A DNA stretch of 64,000 nucleotides from positions 1-64,000 of the forward strand of contig CANLGL010000007.1 of assembly GCA_947490345.1 (NCBI GenBank). The letters run 5' to 3'. The stretch comes from Deltaproteobacteria bacterium (GTDB lineage Bacteria > Myxococcota_A > UBA796 > SXON01). The first letter of the stretch is position 1. Each line of letters opens with the position of its first letter. A program made the translations under genes and the position numbers. Positions 57,691 to 64,000 of the stretch are shown piece by piece. The notes beneath the pieces are model-generated. The model saw nothing but the letters and a program-made list of their open reading frames with translations. It had not been told where the DNA came from and did no database searches.

Positions 57691-57920
57691 GCGGGCTATG
57701 ACGAGTCCGTTGCCCCTCTGCCGCCCCGTGGGTTACGGAGACTGCGAACTTCAGAACCCCGGCTTTTCTGCGAGAGCAGCCTTCGAGAAGACGAGCTTGT
57801 ACTGACTCATTTGAACCCTCACCTCGGGCTCCGGGGTGAGGCAAAAAGTTCTAGCTGTTTCCAGTACACCCCGCCATCTTGAACCCTCCAGTGAAAACAC
57901 TGGAGGGTTCTCGGTTTTTG
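57652..57920 (-). repeat. Island element copy 1 (terminator, hairpin, gtaaccc...ggggcaacgg box)
   Basis: Read on the minus strand: intrinsic terminator stem gaaccctccagtg/cactggagggttc (57881-57910), hairpin gtactg...cagtac with a variable inner stem, a short frame coding MSQYKLVFSKAALAE, then gtaaccc...ggggcaacgg and a second related box atagcccgc...gcgggcgttcaggtc. About 270 bp in total. Confidence 0.75.
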
Positions 57921-58035
57921 GGTTCGAGCGGGGTGGTGGAAGGGCGTCATGGGCTGGGCCCGCGACGCAACATCGACCGGTTGAAAGGTACCTCCGACGA
58001 GTTCGAGCCTCGGCTGCACCTTCAGCCATTCGCGT

Positions 58036-58575
58036 TCACGCCGACGCCTCGGCTTGGGACGCCGCTTCCAGCCTGAAGAGCCAAAGGCCCGCCGCGGCGA
58101 ACACAGGCGCGCCGAGGACCACAGTCACCGCTTCGGCGGCGAGCCAGACGGGAGCCAGCCCCCAGGCGACGTCCACAGCTTCGCCGCGGTCGCCCAGAGC
58201 CGCACTGGCAAGGGCCAGCATCGCGATGGCGGGTACGTAGAGCGCGGCTCCGAAACTGAGCACGGCTACCGCCCGAATCGCGGACTTCGGTGCCGTCTCC
58301 GGAACTCCGATCCGGCTCGACCACAACAGTCGGGCGGCGATCCCCGTCACCACCGGGGCGGGCACCCAGGCGTGGAAAAAGGCTGTCCAGGCGCGAGTGA
58401 TCTCGTAGTGGGCGCCGGAGGGTGCGTCCAGCATCCGGTCGGGGGCAATGTCCATCCCGGCGAAAATTCCGGTGAGATGGCCCCAGAGCGCGGCCGCCGG
58501 AAACGCCACGAGCGCAGAGCAGATCGCGAACACCATGATGACCCGACCTCGCCGGGGGGCAGGAACCTGCGGCAT
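58036..58575 (-). CDS. Four-helix membrane protein of unknown function
   Basis: A 179-residue protein with four predicted membrane helices from the ATG at 58575. No family is recognised. It lies between the first repeated element and the VapBC module, in the island. Confidence 0.55.
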   Translation of the reverse strand: MPQVPAPRRGRVIMVFAICSALVAFPAAALWGHLTGIFAGMDIAPDRMLDAPSGAHYEITRAWTAFFHAWVPAPVVTGIAARLLWSSRIGVPETAPKSAIRAVAVLSFGAALYVPAIAMLALASAALGDRGEAVDVAWGLAPVWLAAEAVTVVLGAPVFAAAGLWLFRLEAASQAEASA

Positions 58576-58614
58576 CAGGGTCCGATCATCACAGGCGTTG
58601 CCGTGTCGCACGCT

Positions 58615-59016
58615 CTACGGTTCCGCGAACCTATGCAGTCCAAGGAGCGCCCGATCGAAGGTGTAGAGCGCCGATGCGCCCGCCGTCCGCGCCTGATCCG
58701 CGATGACGTGGTCGGCGAAGTCGCCCTTGTTCGTCTCGAAAACCGCGATTGCTCGCTGTACGATCTCTCGGTCGCCCACCTCGATCCCCCGCGCGTGCAG
58801 GAGGCCGCGGATGGTACGGGCGATCTCGTCGCGGCCGAACCCGCCGGCGCGGCGGAGCACCCAGACCGTCTCCACGAGCGCGACGAGTGGGATCAGTACC
58901 GGCTCCCCGCGGGCGATGGCGGCGCCGACGAGGGCGCGCGCCCGGGTCGACTGCGAGGGCTCGTCTGCGCTGTCGACCAGGAAGCGCACCAGCACGTTCG
59001 TGTCGAGCCCGATCAC
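58615..59016 (-). CDS. vapC: PIN-domain toxin VapC (module 1)
   Basis: A 133-residue PIN-domain ribonuclease toxin. The metal-binding acidic residues are in MIGLDTNVLVRF, ALVETVWVL, and GDFADHVIADQA. Toxic PIN proteins cleave specific tRNAs or rRNA and are silenced by VapB. The GTG start overlaps the VapB stop (GTGA), so toxin translation follows antitoxin translation. Confidence 0.88.
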   Translation of the reverse strand: MIGLDTNVLVRFLVDSADEPSQSTRARALVGAAIARGEPVLIPLVALVETVWVLRRAGGFGRDEIARTIRGLLHARGIEVGDREIVQRAIAVFETNKGDFADHVIADQARTAGASALYTFDRALLGLHRFAEP

Positions 59017-59249
59017 TGACCGGTGGCTCCGGCGGCGATGGCCTCCTCCATGTCCTCCAGCGAGATGGACCGCGCCGACTTCAGCGAACCAGCCAAAGAC
59101 ATCGCGTCGACCGTGCGGGCCTCAAGGAGTAGGCCGCGTTGGCCGACGACGCTAAGCTCGATCTGATCTCCCGGTTTCAGGTGGAGCTGCGCCCGCAGCT
59201 CTTCGGGAAGGTGAACGTCGCCAGATGCGGTCAGAACGGCTCGTACCAT
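59013..59249 (-). CDS. vapB: AbrB/MazE-type antitoxin VapB (module 1)
   Basis: A 78-residue swapped-hairpin AbrB-like antitoxin (GDVHLPEELRAQLHLKPGDQ), with a C-terminal toxin-binding tail (SARSISLEDMEEAIAAGA). It binds the promoter and neutralises VapC. TATACT lies 6 nt before the ATG (59256-59261) with no Shine-Dalgarno, so translation may be leaderless. The promoter is 25 nt from the island element. Confidence 0.88.
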   Translation of the reverse strand: MVRAVLTASGDVHLPEELRAQLHLKPGDQIELSVVGQRGLLLEARTVDAMSLAGSLKSARSISLEDMEEAIAAGATGQ

Positions 59250-59284
59250 GAGGGCAGTATAGCCACGCTCGGGCGCCGGCGCGC

Positions 59285-59345
59285 GTCCAGACGACCTGAA
59301 CACCCGTTGCCCCGGCCACACCTCGCGGGTAAGGTCAAGCCTCGA
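59285..59345 (-). repeat. Island element, short form
   Basis: On the minus strand: gatcgaggcttgacc, ttacccgcgag, then ggggcaacgggtgttcaggtc. It corresponds to the last ~60 bp of the full elements at 57652, 60053 and 62288. It lies just upstream of the VapBC promoter. Confidence 0.75.
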
Positions 59346-59490
59346 TCGCGGCATCGTGGGCGTCGGGGTCAACTCCGGCCGGCACATCCCCGCCGCCTGC
59401 AGTGGAAAGGAACGCCACGTGGCCATCGGCATCGACAGCGAGCCAGTCAAACTCGAGACCACGCAGGTCGTCCACGGTGGTGGCGGGCAC
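59335..59490 (-). pseudogene. Truncated conserved small protein
   Basis: A 51-residue frame (DLRGLEFDWLAVDADGHVAF, then STAGGGDVP) that resembles the start of longer conserved proteins. Its frame ends within the island element, as if the element replaced the rest of the gene. It begins inside the end of the ParE gene. Confidence 0.45.
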
Positions 59491-59491
59491 G

Positions 59492-59803
59492 CTACCGGCT
59501 TCGCGTCGGCGCCCGTTCGCGCCAGTAGTGCGGCCGTCGCCGACCATGCGCGACAGCGAGAACGAGCAGCTCACCAGCCTCGACGACGTAGAACACGCCG
59601 TATGGAAAGCGGCGCACGATCACGCGCCGGACGCCCTCGTGGACTTCCACGTAGGCATCGGGCTGGCGCGCCGCCTTGCCGATCGCCGCCTCGACGCAGG
59701 CAGCGAGATCGTCGCCGAGTCCCGGCCGCTGCTCCTCGTACCACGCCCAGGCCTCCACCAACTCCGCCCGCGCTTCCGGGCGGAAGGTGATCGGCAGGCT
59801 CAC
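59492..59803 (-). CDS. RelE/ParE-family toxin
   Basis: A 103-residue toxin (ITFRPEARAELVEAWAWYEE, RRFPYGVFYVVEAGELLVLA) with the ParE/RelE fold. It would inhibit gyrase or cleave mRNA; the family does not decide between them. A GTG start overlaps the antitoxin stop (GTGA). Confidence 0.85.
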   Translation of the reverse strand: MSLPITFRPEARAELVEAWAWYEEQRPGLGDDLAACVEAAIGKAARQPDAYVEVHEGVRRVIVRRFPYGVFYVVEAGELLVLAVAHGRRRPHYWRERAPTRSR

Positions 59804-60009
59804 TGCCGGCGCCGCAACTCTGCTTTCACCTGTTCCCAGGGGATCGCGGTGGACGGGTCGGCGCGGTGCGCAGCCAGCCGGCGATCCAGTTCGGCCTTCA
59901 TCTCGGCCGAGACGGGCACACCCTCCGGGTGCTCGGCGATGTGGTCCCACAGATCCTGGACGTGCTGGATCTGTTCGGAGGGGGTCATCTTCTCGAAGGA
60001 GGGGTCCAT
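59800..60009 (-). CDS. Addiction-module antitoxin
   Basis: A 69-residue protein of the TIGR02574-like addiction-module family (PSEQIQHVQDLWDHIAEHPE, then DPSTAIPWEQVKAEL), a typical partner of RelE/ParE toxins. TATGCT (60016-60021) lies 6 nt before the ATG without a Shine-Dalgarno, again a leaderless layout. Confidence 0.82.
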   Translation of the reverse strand: MDPSFEKMTPSEQIQHVQDLWDHIAEHPEGVPVSAEMKAELDRRLAAHRADPSTAIPWEQVKAELRRRQ

Positions 60010-60052
60010 CTGAGAAGCATAGCCCCGCGGTTCGCGGGCGGCGACGACGGCG

Positions 60053-60290
60053 CACCTGAACACCCGTTGCCCCGCGCTCGCCGCGCGGGTTACGTCGACC
60101 TCGATCCTCAACGACCTGGCGTTTCTGCGAGAGCGGCCTTCGAGATGACGAGCTTGTACTGACTCATCTGAACGCGAACCTCGGGCTCCGGCGCGAGGCA
60201 GAAAGTTCTAGCTGTTTCCAGTACACCCCGCCAGTACGCTCCGCCATCTTGAACCCTCCAGTGAAAACACTGGAGGGTTCTTGGCTTTTG
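60053..60290 (-). repeat. Island element copy 2
   Basis: The complete element. On the minus strand: terminator stem as in copy 1 (60251-60280), gctccgcca identical to the tRNA-Asp 3' end, the gtactg...cagtac hairpin, the frame MSQYKLVISKAALAE, then gtaacccgcgc...gcgcggggcaacgggtgttcaggt. It lies 44 nt upstream of the antitoxin start. Confidence 0.8.
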
Positions 60291-60414
60291 GGGTTCGAGC
60301 GAATGCGGGGACGGAGCCGTTGGATGGACTCCCCGTGTTAACTCAGAAGGTTGAAGGCTATGCTTCGCGGGTTCGAGCGGGCGCGTCGAGGTTGACCCCC
60401 GACATCGAATCGCC

Positions 60415-60443
60415 TTGACGGATCCGGCCGTCGTTTCTATACT
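60415..60443 (+). promoter_or_regulatory. Sigma-70-type promoter for the 60451 gene pair
   Basis: TTGACG (60415-60420) and TATACT (60438-60443) are separated by 17 nt. The start codon follows 7 nt after the -10 box. This is the clearest canonical promoter in the window. Confidence 0.75.
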
Positions 60444-60450
60444 GAAAGTC

Positions 60451-60879
60451 ATGCCTGCGCCGCCGCTTCCCGAACTCCACACCGCCCTCGGCGCCGGACC
60501 ACCCGCCGGCGCGCTTCAGATCACGGTGTTCATCCCCAGCGTCGACCGACACGGCCAGCCGATCGACCAGATGGGTTGGCGCGAGGAGACGCTTCGGGTG
60601 CTCGGCCGCCTCTTTCGAGGAGCAACTGCCTTTCCTCCCGGACGCGGCGTGTGGCGCGACGACAAGACGTCCGGGCTGGTCTTCGACGACACCGTCATGG
60701 TCACCTGCTACGTCCCGACGGCCGCGTTCGACCCACAGGCAATGGCGGCCCTTCGCGCGTTCCTTCATCGCCTTGGCCGGGAAGGAAAGCAGGGCGAGGT
60801 CGGCGTCGTCGTCGGGAGCGAGTATTTCGGAATCACCGAGTTTGATCAAGAGGAGGTACGGCATGGGGCATCCCGATAG
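60451..60879 (+). CDS. Accessory protein of unknown function
   Basis: A 142-residue protein (ITVFIPSVDRHGQPIDQ, then DDTVMVTCYVPTAAFD) from the ATG after the TATACT promoter. No family is recognised. The next gene overlaps it by 17 nt, a two-gene unit transcribed opposite to the neighbouring toxin-antitoxin genes. Confidence 0.6.
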   Translation: MPAPPLPELHTALGAGPPAGALQITVFIPSVDRHGQPIDQMGWREETLRVLGRLFRGATAFPPGRGVWRDDKTSGLVFDDTVMVTCYVPTAAFDPQAMAALRAFLHRLGREGKQGEVGVVVGSEYFGITEFDQEEVRHGASR

Positions 60880-61231
60880 CAAGCCCGCCGGGGCAGACAT
60901 CGCCGAGGCGCTCGGCGCAAGCCGCCGCGTTCCCGTCAGCACCGACGCGCAGGGACCGCTCGGTCTGGTCCAGCTCCGCTCGGAGTTGGCGCTCCGGCTC
61001 CAGTCCGATGGCGGAAGGCCCACCGATCCTGCCTGGACCGTTCGGCGGATCGTACCGTTTCGGCCCGCAGGTTGGGCGGAGCTCCAGGACTTCGCGGCTC
61101 GGCTGACGGCCCAGGGCCGGTCGGTGAGTCCCGCGCAACTCGCGGCCCTGTTGATCGAGCGCGGCCTTGCTCAGCTTGAGGAGGGAGTCGCCCGTGAGGG
61201 GGACTCGGCGCTGCGTACGGTAGTCGGCTAG
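60863..61231 (+). CDS. Accessory protein of unknown function
   Basis: A 122-residue protein from an ATG with GAGGAGG at Shine-Dalgarno distance. The middle is helical (WAELQDFAARLTAQGRSVSP). It is probably the partner of the preceding protein; the pair could be another two-component module, but no toxin or antitoxin motif is seen. The 344 bases that follow (61232-61575) contain no supported gene. Confidence 0.55.
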   Translation: MGHPDSKPAGADIAEALGASRRVPVSTDAQGPLGLVQLRSELALRLQSDGGRPTDPAWTVRRIVPFRPAGWAELQDFAARLTAQGRSVSPAQLAALLIERGLAQLEEGVAREGDSALRTVVG

Positions 61232-61575
61232 TGGCAGCGAGGGTGAGCCAGTGCGGGCTCGGATGATCGAGGATCATTCAGGCGACTCGAGCGGTGTGCT
61301 ACGCCGGTGGAACGAGAATATCCTCGGCTCTGCGCCTGGCCCAGCGGCTGCATCGACACCGAGACGATGCGGATCCCGGAGGATCCCGAGCCGGTGTGCG
61401 GCCACGTTGAGGTCGACTCGGAGGAGGCGATGGGCGCCTCCGCACGCCAGTTCGAGGCGCGAGTCCGCGGACTGCTGGGCCGATGACGTGACCTCAGGCC
61501 TGGGATCGTGAGATCAGCTCTTTGTAGGCAACGATCTGAACCCTTCCCGTACAGCCGCGACGGCAGCCCAGGCGG

Positions 61576-61998
61576 TCAGGTCCCCGGCTCCACCAGCAAA
61601 TCGAACACTCTCCGCCGCTGCCAGCGATACGTCCGAAAATCCGTGTCGAGGGTCAGGATACGCGGCGTGTCGACGATCTCGGCAAGTCGTACAAGGCAGG
61701 CATCGGCAAGGTCCATCGGCACATCGGCGTAGCGCCCCATCAACGTCGCCACGTCACTCGCCTCAGTAGTAAGCTGGAATGGAACCTGAAATATGCCTTT
61801 CCCGACGTTGGCGAGCACGGCCGCGGGGGCCCCTGGCACGCCCCGCAGTAGGTAGCAGGCCTCCGCCACCACCGCCTCGCAGGTGATCAATGTCGCGCCG
61901 AGCCCCTGGATCGCACGAGCGCAATCCGCGTGGCGCCGCTCGCTGCGGTCGAGCAGCGCGACGATCACGCCCGTGTCGAGAAGGACCGACTGGCTCAC
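61576..61998 (-). CDS. vapC: PIN-domain toxin VapC (module 2)
   Basis: A 140-residue PIN-domain toxin (SVLLDTGVIVALLDRSE, AEACYLLRG, MDLADACLVRLAE, ILTLDTDFR). It is only distantly related to module 1 VapC. A GTG start overlaps the VapB stop (GTGA). Confidence 0.85.
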   Translation of the reverse strand: MSQSVLLDTGVIVALLDRSERRHADCARAIQGLGATLITCEAVVAEACYLLRGVPGAPAAVLANVGKGIFQVPFQLTTEASDVATLMGRYADVPMDLADACLVRLAEIVDTPRILTLDTDFRTYRWQRRRVFDLLVEPGT

Positions 61999-62225
61999 CG
62001 CCCGAACCCTCGAAGGTGTGCCTTGTTCGACCCCAGGTCGGGCTTTCCCGACTCAAACGCGCCGAGTCCCACGACTTCGGGCGTGCCCGCCGACGGGGTT
62101 GCTGCAGCGACGAGACGGAGCCCTTCGCGCACCAGTTCGGAGGGCGAGCGACCGGTCTCCCGGGTCAACCGGTCGAGGATGGCCTCCGATGGGGGGTCAA
62201 GGCGAATATGGGCGACGCGCGACAT
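61995..62225 (-). CDS. vapB: Ribbon-helix-helix antitoxin VapB (module 2)
   Basis: A 76-residue ribbon-helix-helix protein (VAHIRLDPPSEAILDRLTRE, then TGRSPSELVREGLRL). It differs in fold from module 1 VapB. It has AGGAG at Shine-Dalgarno distance and an operator directly upstream. Confidence 0.82.
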   Translation of the reverse strand: MSRVAHIRLDPPSEAILDRLTRETGRSPSELVREGLRLVAAATPSAGTPEVVGLGAFESGKPDLGSNKAHLRGFGR

Positions 62226-62235
62226 GATGACTCCT

Positions 62236-62255
62236 ATACACCGTATACATTGTAT
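62236..62255. promoter_or_regulatory. Operator with two overlapping palindromes
   Basis: ATACACCGTAT (62236-62246) and ATACATTGTAT (62245-62255) share two bases, form two-fold symmetric sites and lie just upstream of the VapB Shine-Dalgarno. This fits two dimers of a ribbon-helix-helix repressor. Confidence 0.7.
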
Positions 62256-62287
62256 CACAGGCTCGAAGACCGGCCATCGGTCAACGA

Positions 62288-62520
62288 CCTGGACGCCCGT
62301 TGCCCCATCCGCCCCCCGCGGGTAATGTCGACCTCGATCCCCAGCGACCTAGCGTTTCTGCGGGAGCGGCCTTCGAGATGACGAGCTTGTACTGACTCAT
62401 TTGAACGCGAACCTCGGGCTCCGGCGCGAGCCAGAAAGTTCTAGCTGTTTCCAGTACACCCCGCCATCAAGCAAACGCCCACTTTCGACTTGTTCGAGAG
62501 TGGGCGTTTCGCGTTTTTGG
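62288..62520 (-). repeat. Island element copy 3
   Basis: Same order as copy 2: a terminator with a new stem aaacgcccact/agtgggcgttt, then cgccatcaag, the gtactg...cagtac hairpin, a MSQYKLVISKAAPAE frame, and attacccgcgg...ggggcaacgggcgtccaggtc. The stem sequence changed while pairing was kept. Confidence 0.78.
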
Positions 62521-62563
62521 GCTCGGGATGCGGACTTCGGGAGTTCAAGCGCGGGAGGGCGGA

Positions 62564-62989
62564 TCAGCCGATTCCCATCCCCCGGTCCTCGCCGGGGATC
62601 ACCCAGCCGTAGCCGCCGCAACCGCAGATTAAGGGCTCCTTGATCCGCCCTGTACCCGAGCACACGTCGCATGTGACGGCCTCGTCCGGGCGCTGGGGCA
62701 ACGTCGCTTCGAGTTCATCGCAAGCCAAGGAGGCCCTCCTGAGCGCCATCCGGCGCAGGAAGGGCGAGGCCGGCGACCAACCGGTGCTCCACTCGATGTC
62801 ATACAGCCAGAGTTCGCCGCTCTCGCGGGCGAACACCACCGCGGTCCACCCGAGGTAGAGCGGCACCGCCCGATGTTCGTGCGCAAGGGGGCGGACCCAC
62901 TCGGCCTCGGTGGCAAGCCAAGGCAGCGGTGAAGTCGGCGACCCGAGCCAAGTCCTCACGAACGCCGCGATCACTTCCTCACCCGGCAA
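62564..62989 (-). CDS. Small protein with DnaJ-type Cys-rich motif
   Basis: A 141-residue protein. The C-terminal part has CDVCSGTG and CGCGG, a CxxCxGxG-like zinc-binding pattern. The rest is helical (YDIEWSTGWSPASPFLRRMA). The start is uncertain: TTG at 62989 or GTG at 62974. It follows the XRE gene and is probably in its operon. Confidence 0.5.
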   Translation of the reverse strand: MPGEEVIAAFVRTWLGSPTSPLPWLATEAEWVRPLAHEHRAVPLYLGWTAVVFARESGELWLYDIEWSTGWSPASPFLRRMALRRASLACDELEATLPQRPDEAVTCDVCSGTGRIKEPLICGCGGYGWVIPGEDRGMGIG

Positions 62990-62992
62990 CCG

Positions 62993-63502
62993 TCAGGCCC
63001 CGTCGAACTGCGCGAGCACGAAGTCCTCCTCGCCGACGTGCGCCCTCAGTTCGAGGCTGCCGCCGAGGGCTCGGACGTACGCCCGAAGGGTCGAGAGGCC
63101 CACGTCGCGGCGCCGCTCTACTTTCGATACGGCGGCCTGGCCCACACCGAGTCGACCCGCTACGACCTCCTGCGAAAGTCCTGCCGCGAGGCGGAGTTCA
63201 CGCAGCATGACATGACGCGGTGGCAGCGTGATGCCGCCTTCTTGGAGCAGCGCCAGCACCCGGGAAGCCGCCTCCCCCCGGTCGTTCGTGACCTCGTCGG
63301 GCCCTTCCCCATAGGCGACCTCGCCGCCGGCGGCGATGCCGAAGCCGACCTGCGGTCGCCACTCGACAAGAACGACGTGGGTCCCCGCCGCCAACCTGGC
63401 GAACGTGCTCCCGGCAACGTCGGCAACGGGGGCGTCGACGTCCACCTGGACCGTAGGCAGGCGCTTCTTGATCGCCTTGAGAAACCAGTCGAATTCACTC
63501 AT
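62993..63502 (-). CDS. XRE-family DNA-binding regulator
   Basis: A 169-residue protein with a C-terminal helix-turn-helix (LRELRLAAGLSQEVVAGRLG, then VGQAAVSKVERRR). The N-terminal half resembles no known family. As the second gene in a coupled pair it may be an antitoxin-type regulator of the damaged gene upstream. Confidence 0.75.
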   Translation of the reverse strand: MSEFDWFLKAIKKRLPTVQVDVDAPVADVAGSTFARLAAGTHVVLVEWRPQVGFGIAAGGEVAYGEGPDEVTNDRGEAASRVLALLQEGGITLPPRHVMLRELRLAAGLSQEVVAGRLGVGQAAVSKVERRRDVGLSTLRAYVRALGGSLELRAHVGEEDFVLAQFDGA

Positions 63503-63852
63503 CCCACACTCCTCGTCCGGCTGTGCCGGTCTTGGTGAACACGACCTCGCCCGTGGCGCGGTCCTTGATCTCGATGCTCCCGTTCGCGGCCACGAACGTC
63601 AGATGACGAACATGGTGAAGGCAGGACACGCCGAGGCGACCCGGTACACTCCGAATTCGGTCCGCCAACGCCGGGTACATTCGACCGTCCGTCTGCCAAC
63701 TGTCTGGGTTGAAGCTCACTCCGGAGTGCTCGTCCTCCACGGCGTTCAAGGTAGATGCGAGCAGATTCACGGCCTCGTCGAGCCGGAGCAGCCAGCGTCA
63801 GCCGCCGAAAGAACTCGGCCAGGCGATTGCTCTTGGTCCATGGCTCCGACAC
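63495..63852 (-). pseudogene. Frameshifted small gene upstream of the XRE gene
   Basis: Two frames join near 63775: SEPWTKSNRLAEFFRRLTLA from the GTG at 63852, and, one base out of frame, RLDEAVNLLASTLNAVEDE through the stop at 63495. Together they make a ~117-residue protein with a helical N-terminus and a beta-rich C-terminus (HLTFVAANGSIEIKDRATGE). A single-base indel explains the break. It could be an inactivated toxin or a sequencing error. Confidence 0.55.
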
Positions 63853-63957
63853 GCAGCATCAGTATTCCGTTGATGGCATAGTGCCCACGGTTTCCACCCA
63901 CGTCAACCGCGGCCGCCCGGCCACCGAGCGACTGCGCGCGGTCACGCGGCACGCCCC

Positions 63958-64000
63958 CCTCGCCAACCTGAACAGCCGTTGCCCCCTCCGCGTCCCGCGG
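63958..64000 (-). repeat. Island element, cut by the right edge
   Basis: On the minus strand ccgcgggac, then ggggcaacggctgttcaggttgg: the terminal part of the same element, continuing past the window. Confidence 0.65.

Noticed and set aside
57840-57880. Another tRNA gene in the gtactg...cagtac hairpin ending ccccgcca
   Set aside because: No T-arm with TTCRA and no cloverleaf can be drawn; only the 3' end and terminator resemble tRNA-Asp.
57652-62520. Classic integron cassette array with attC sites
   Set aside because: The repeated box lacks the RYYYAAC...GTTRRRY consensus and the spacing differs; no integron integrase is seen. Kept only as a resemblance.
56278-64000. Prophage
   Set aside because: No phage structural, lysis or integrase genes in this part; only toxin-antitoxin and small unknown genes.

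Overview
The window is high-GC DNA with very tightly packed genes. Many neighbours share 4-nt ATGA, GTGA or TTGA overlaps. Several traits point to a large-genome, myxobacteria-like member of the former Deltaproteobacteria (Myxococcota or a relative): lipoproteins with Asp-Thr-Gly repeat stalks, MopE-type metal-binding motifs, a Ser/Thr kinase operon with an FHA protein, a CotH-kinase lipoprotein, a DUF4157 protein and adjacent clpX-lon. This is inference from gene content; no rRNA or phylogenetic marker was compared.

Layout. 1-652: the N-terminal part of a DUF4297-like nuclease gene that runs off the left edge. 713-9754: mostly housekeeping or metabolic genes (Rsm22, Eis-like acetyltransferase, aminoglycoside-phosphotransferase-fold kinase, PlsC-like acyltransferase with an SDR partner, thioredoxin-like lipoprotein, ettA, a degenerate EEP-fold membrane protein). 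9719-17894, minus strand: a five-gene coupled operon encoding a pseudokinase with C-terminal beta-grasp domains, an FHA-TM-lytic transglycosylase, a membrane-anchored protein, a Ser/Thr kinase and a TPR/low-complexity envelope protein. 17948-20925: an RRM RNA-binding protein and PriA. 20949-52091: a long envelope region with two paralogous three-gene modules (21887-25031 and 40349-43964), SGNH hydrolases, a sulfatase-fold enzyme, five GT-C-like polytopic proteins, DTG-stalk lipoproteins, a CotH lipoprotein, and a DUF4157 protein with a papain-like C-terminal domain. A three-gene cassette (29300-32605) is flanked by 250-bp direct repeats. A structured intergenic repeat occurs three times. 49966-55816: pyrophosphatase, a polytopic protein, clpX and lon. 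55879-56049: tRNA-Val and tRNA-Asp. 56278-64000: an accessory island downstream of tRNA-Asp with three recognisable toxin-antitoxin modules, a degraded gene, a frameshifted gene and a repeated ~240-bp element.

How the parts fit. The main body looks dedicated to the envelope: secreted or lipid-anchored proteins, integral membrane enzymes of the glycan/lipid-transfer type, and a phospho-signalling operon tied to peptidoglycan cleavage. The right end is a toxin-antitoxin cassette array whose units begin with the same DNA element. The best candidates for undescribed systems are the pseudokinase/FHA/transglycosylase operon, the duplicated three-gene membrane module, the DUF4157 toxin pair and the repeated-element cassette array.
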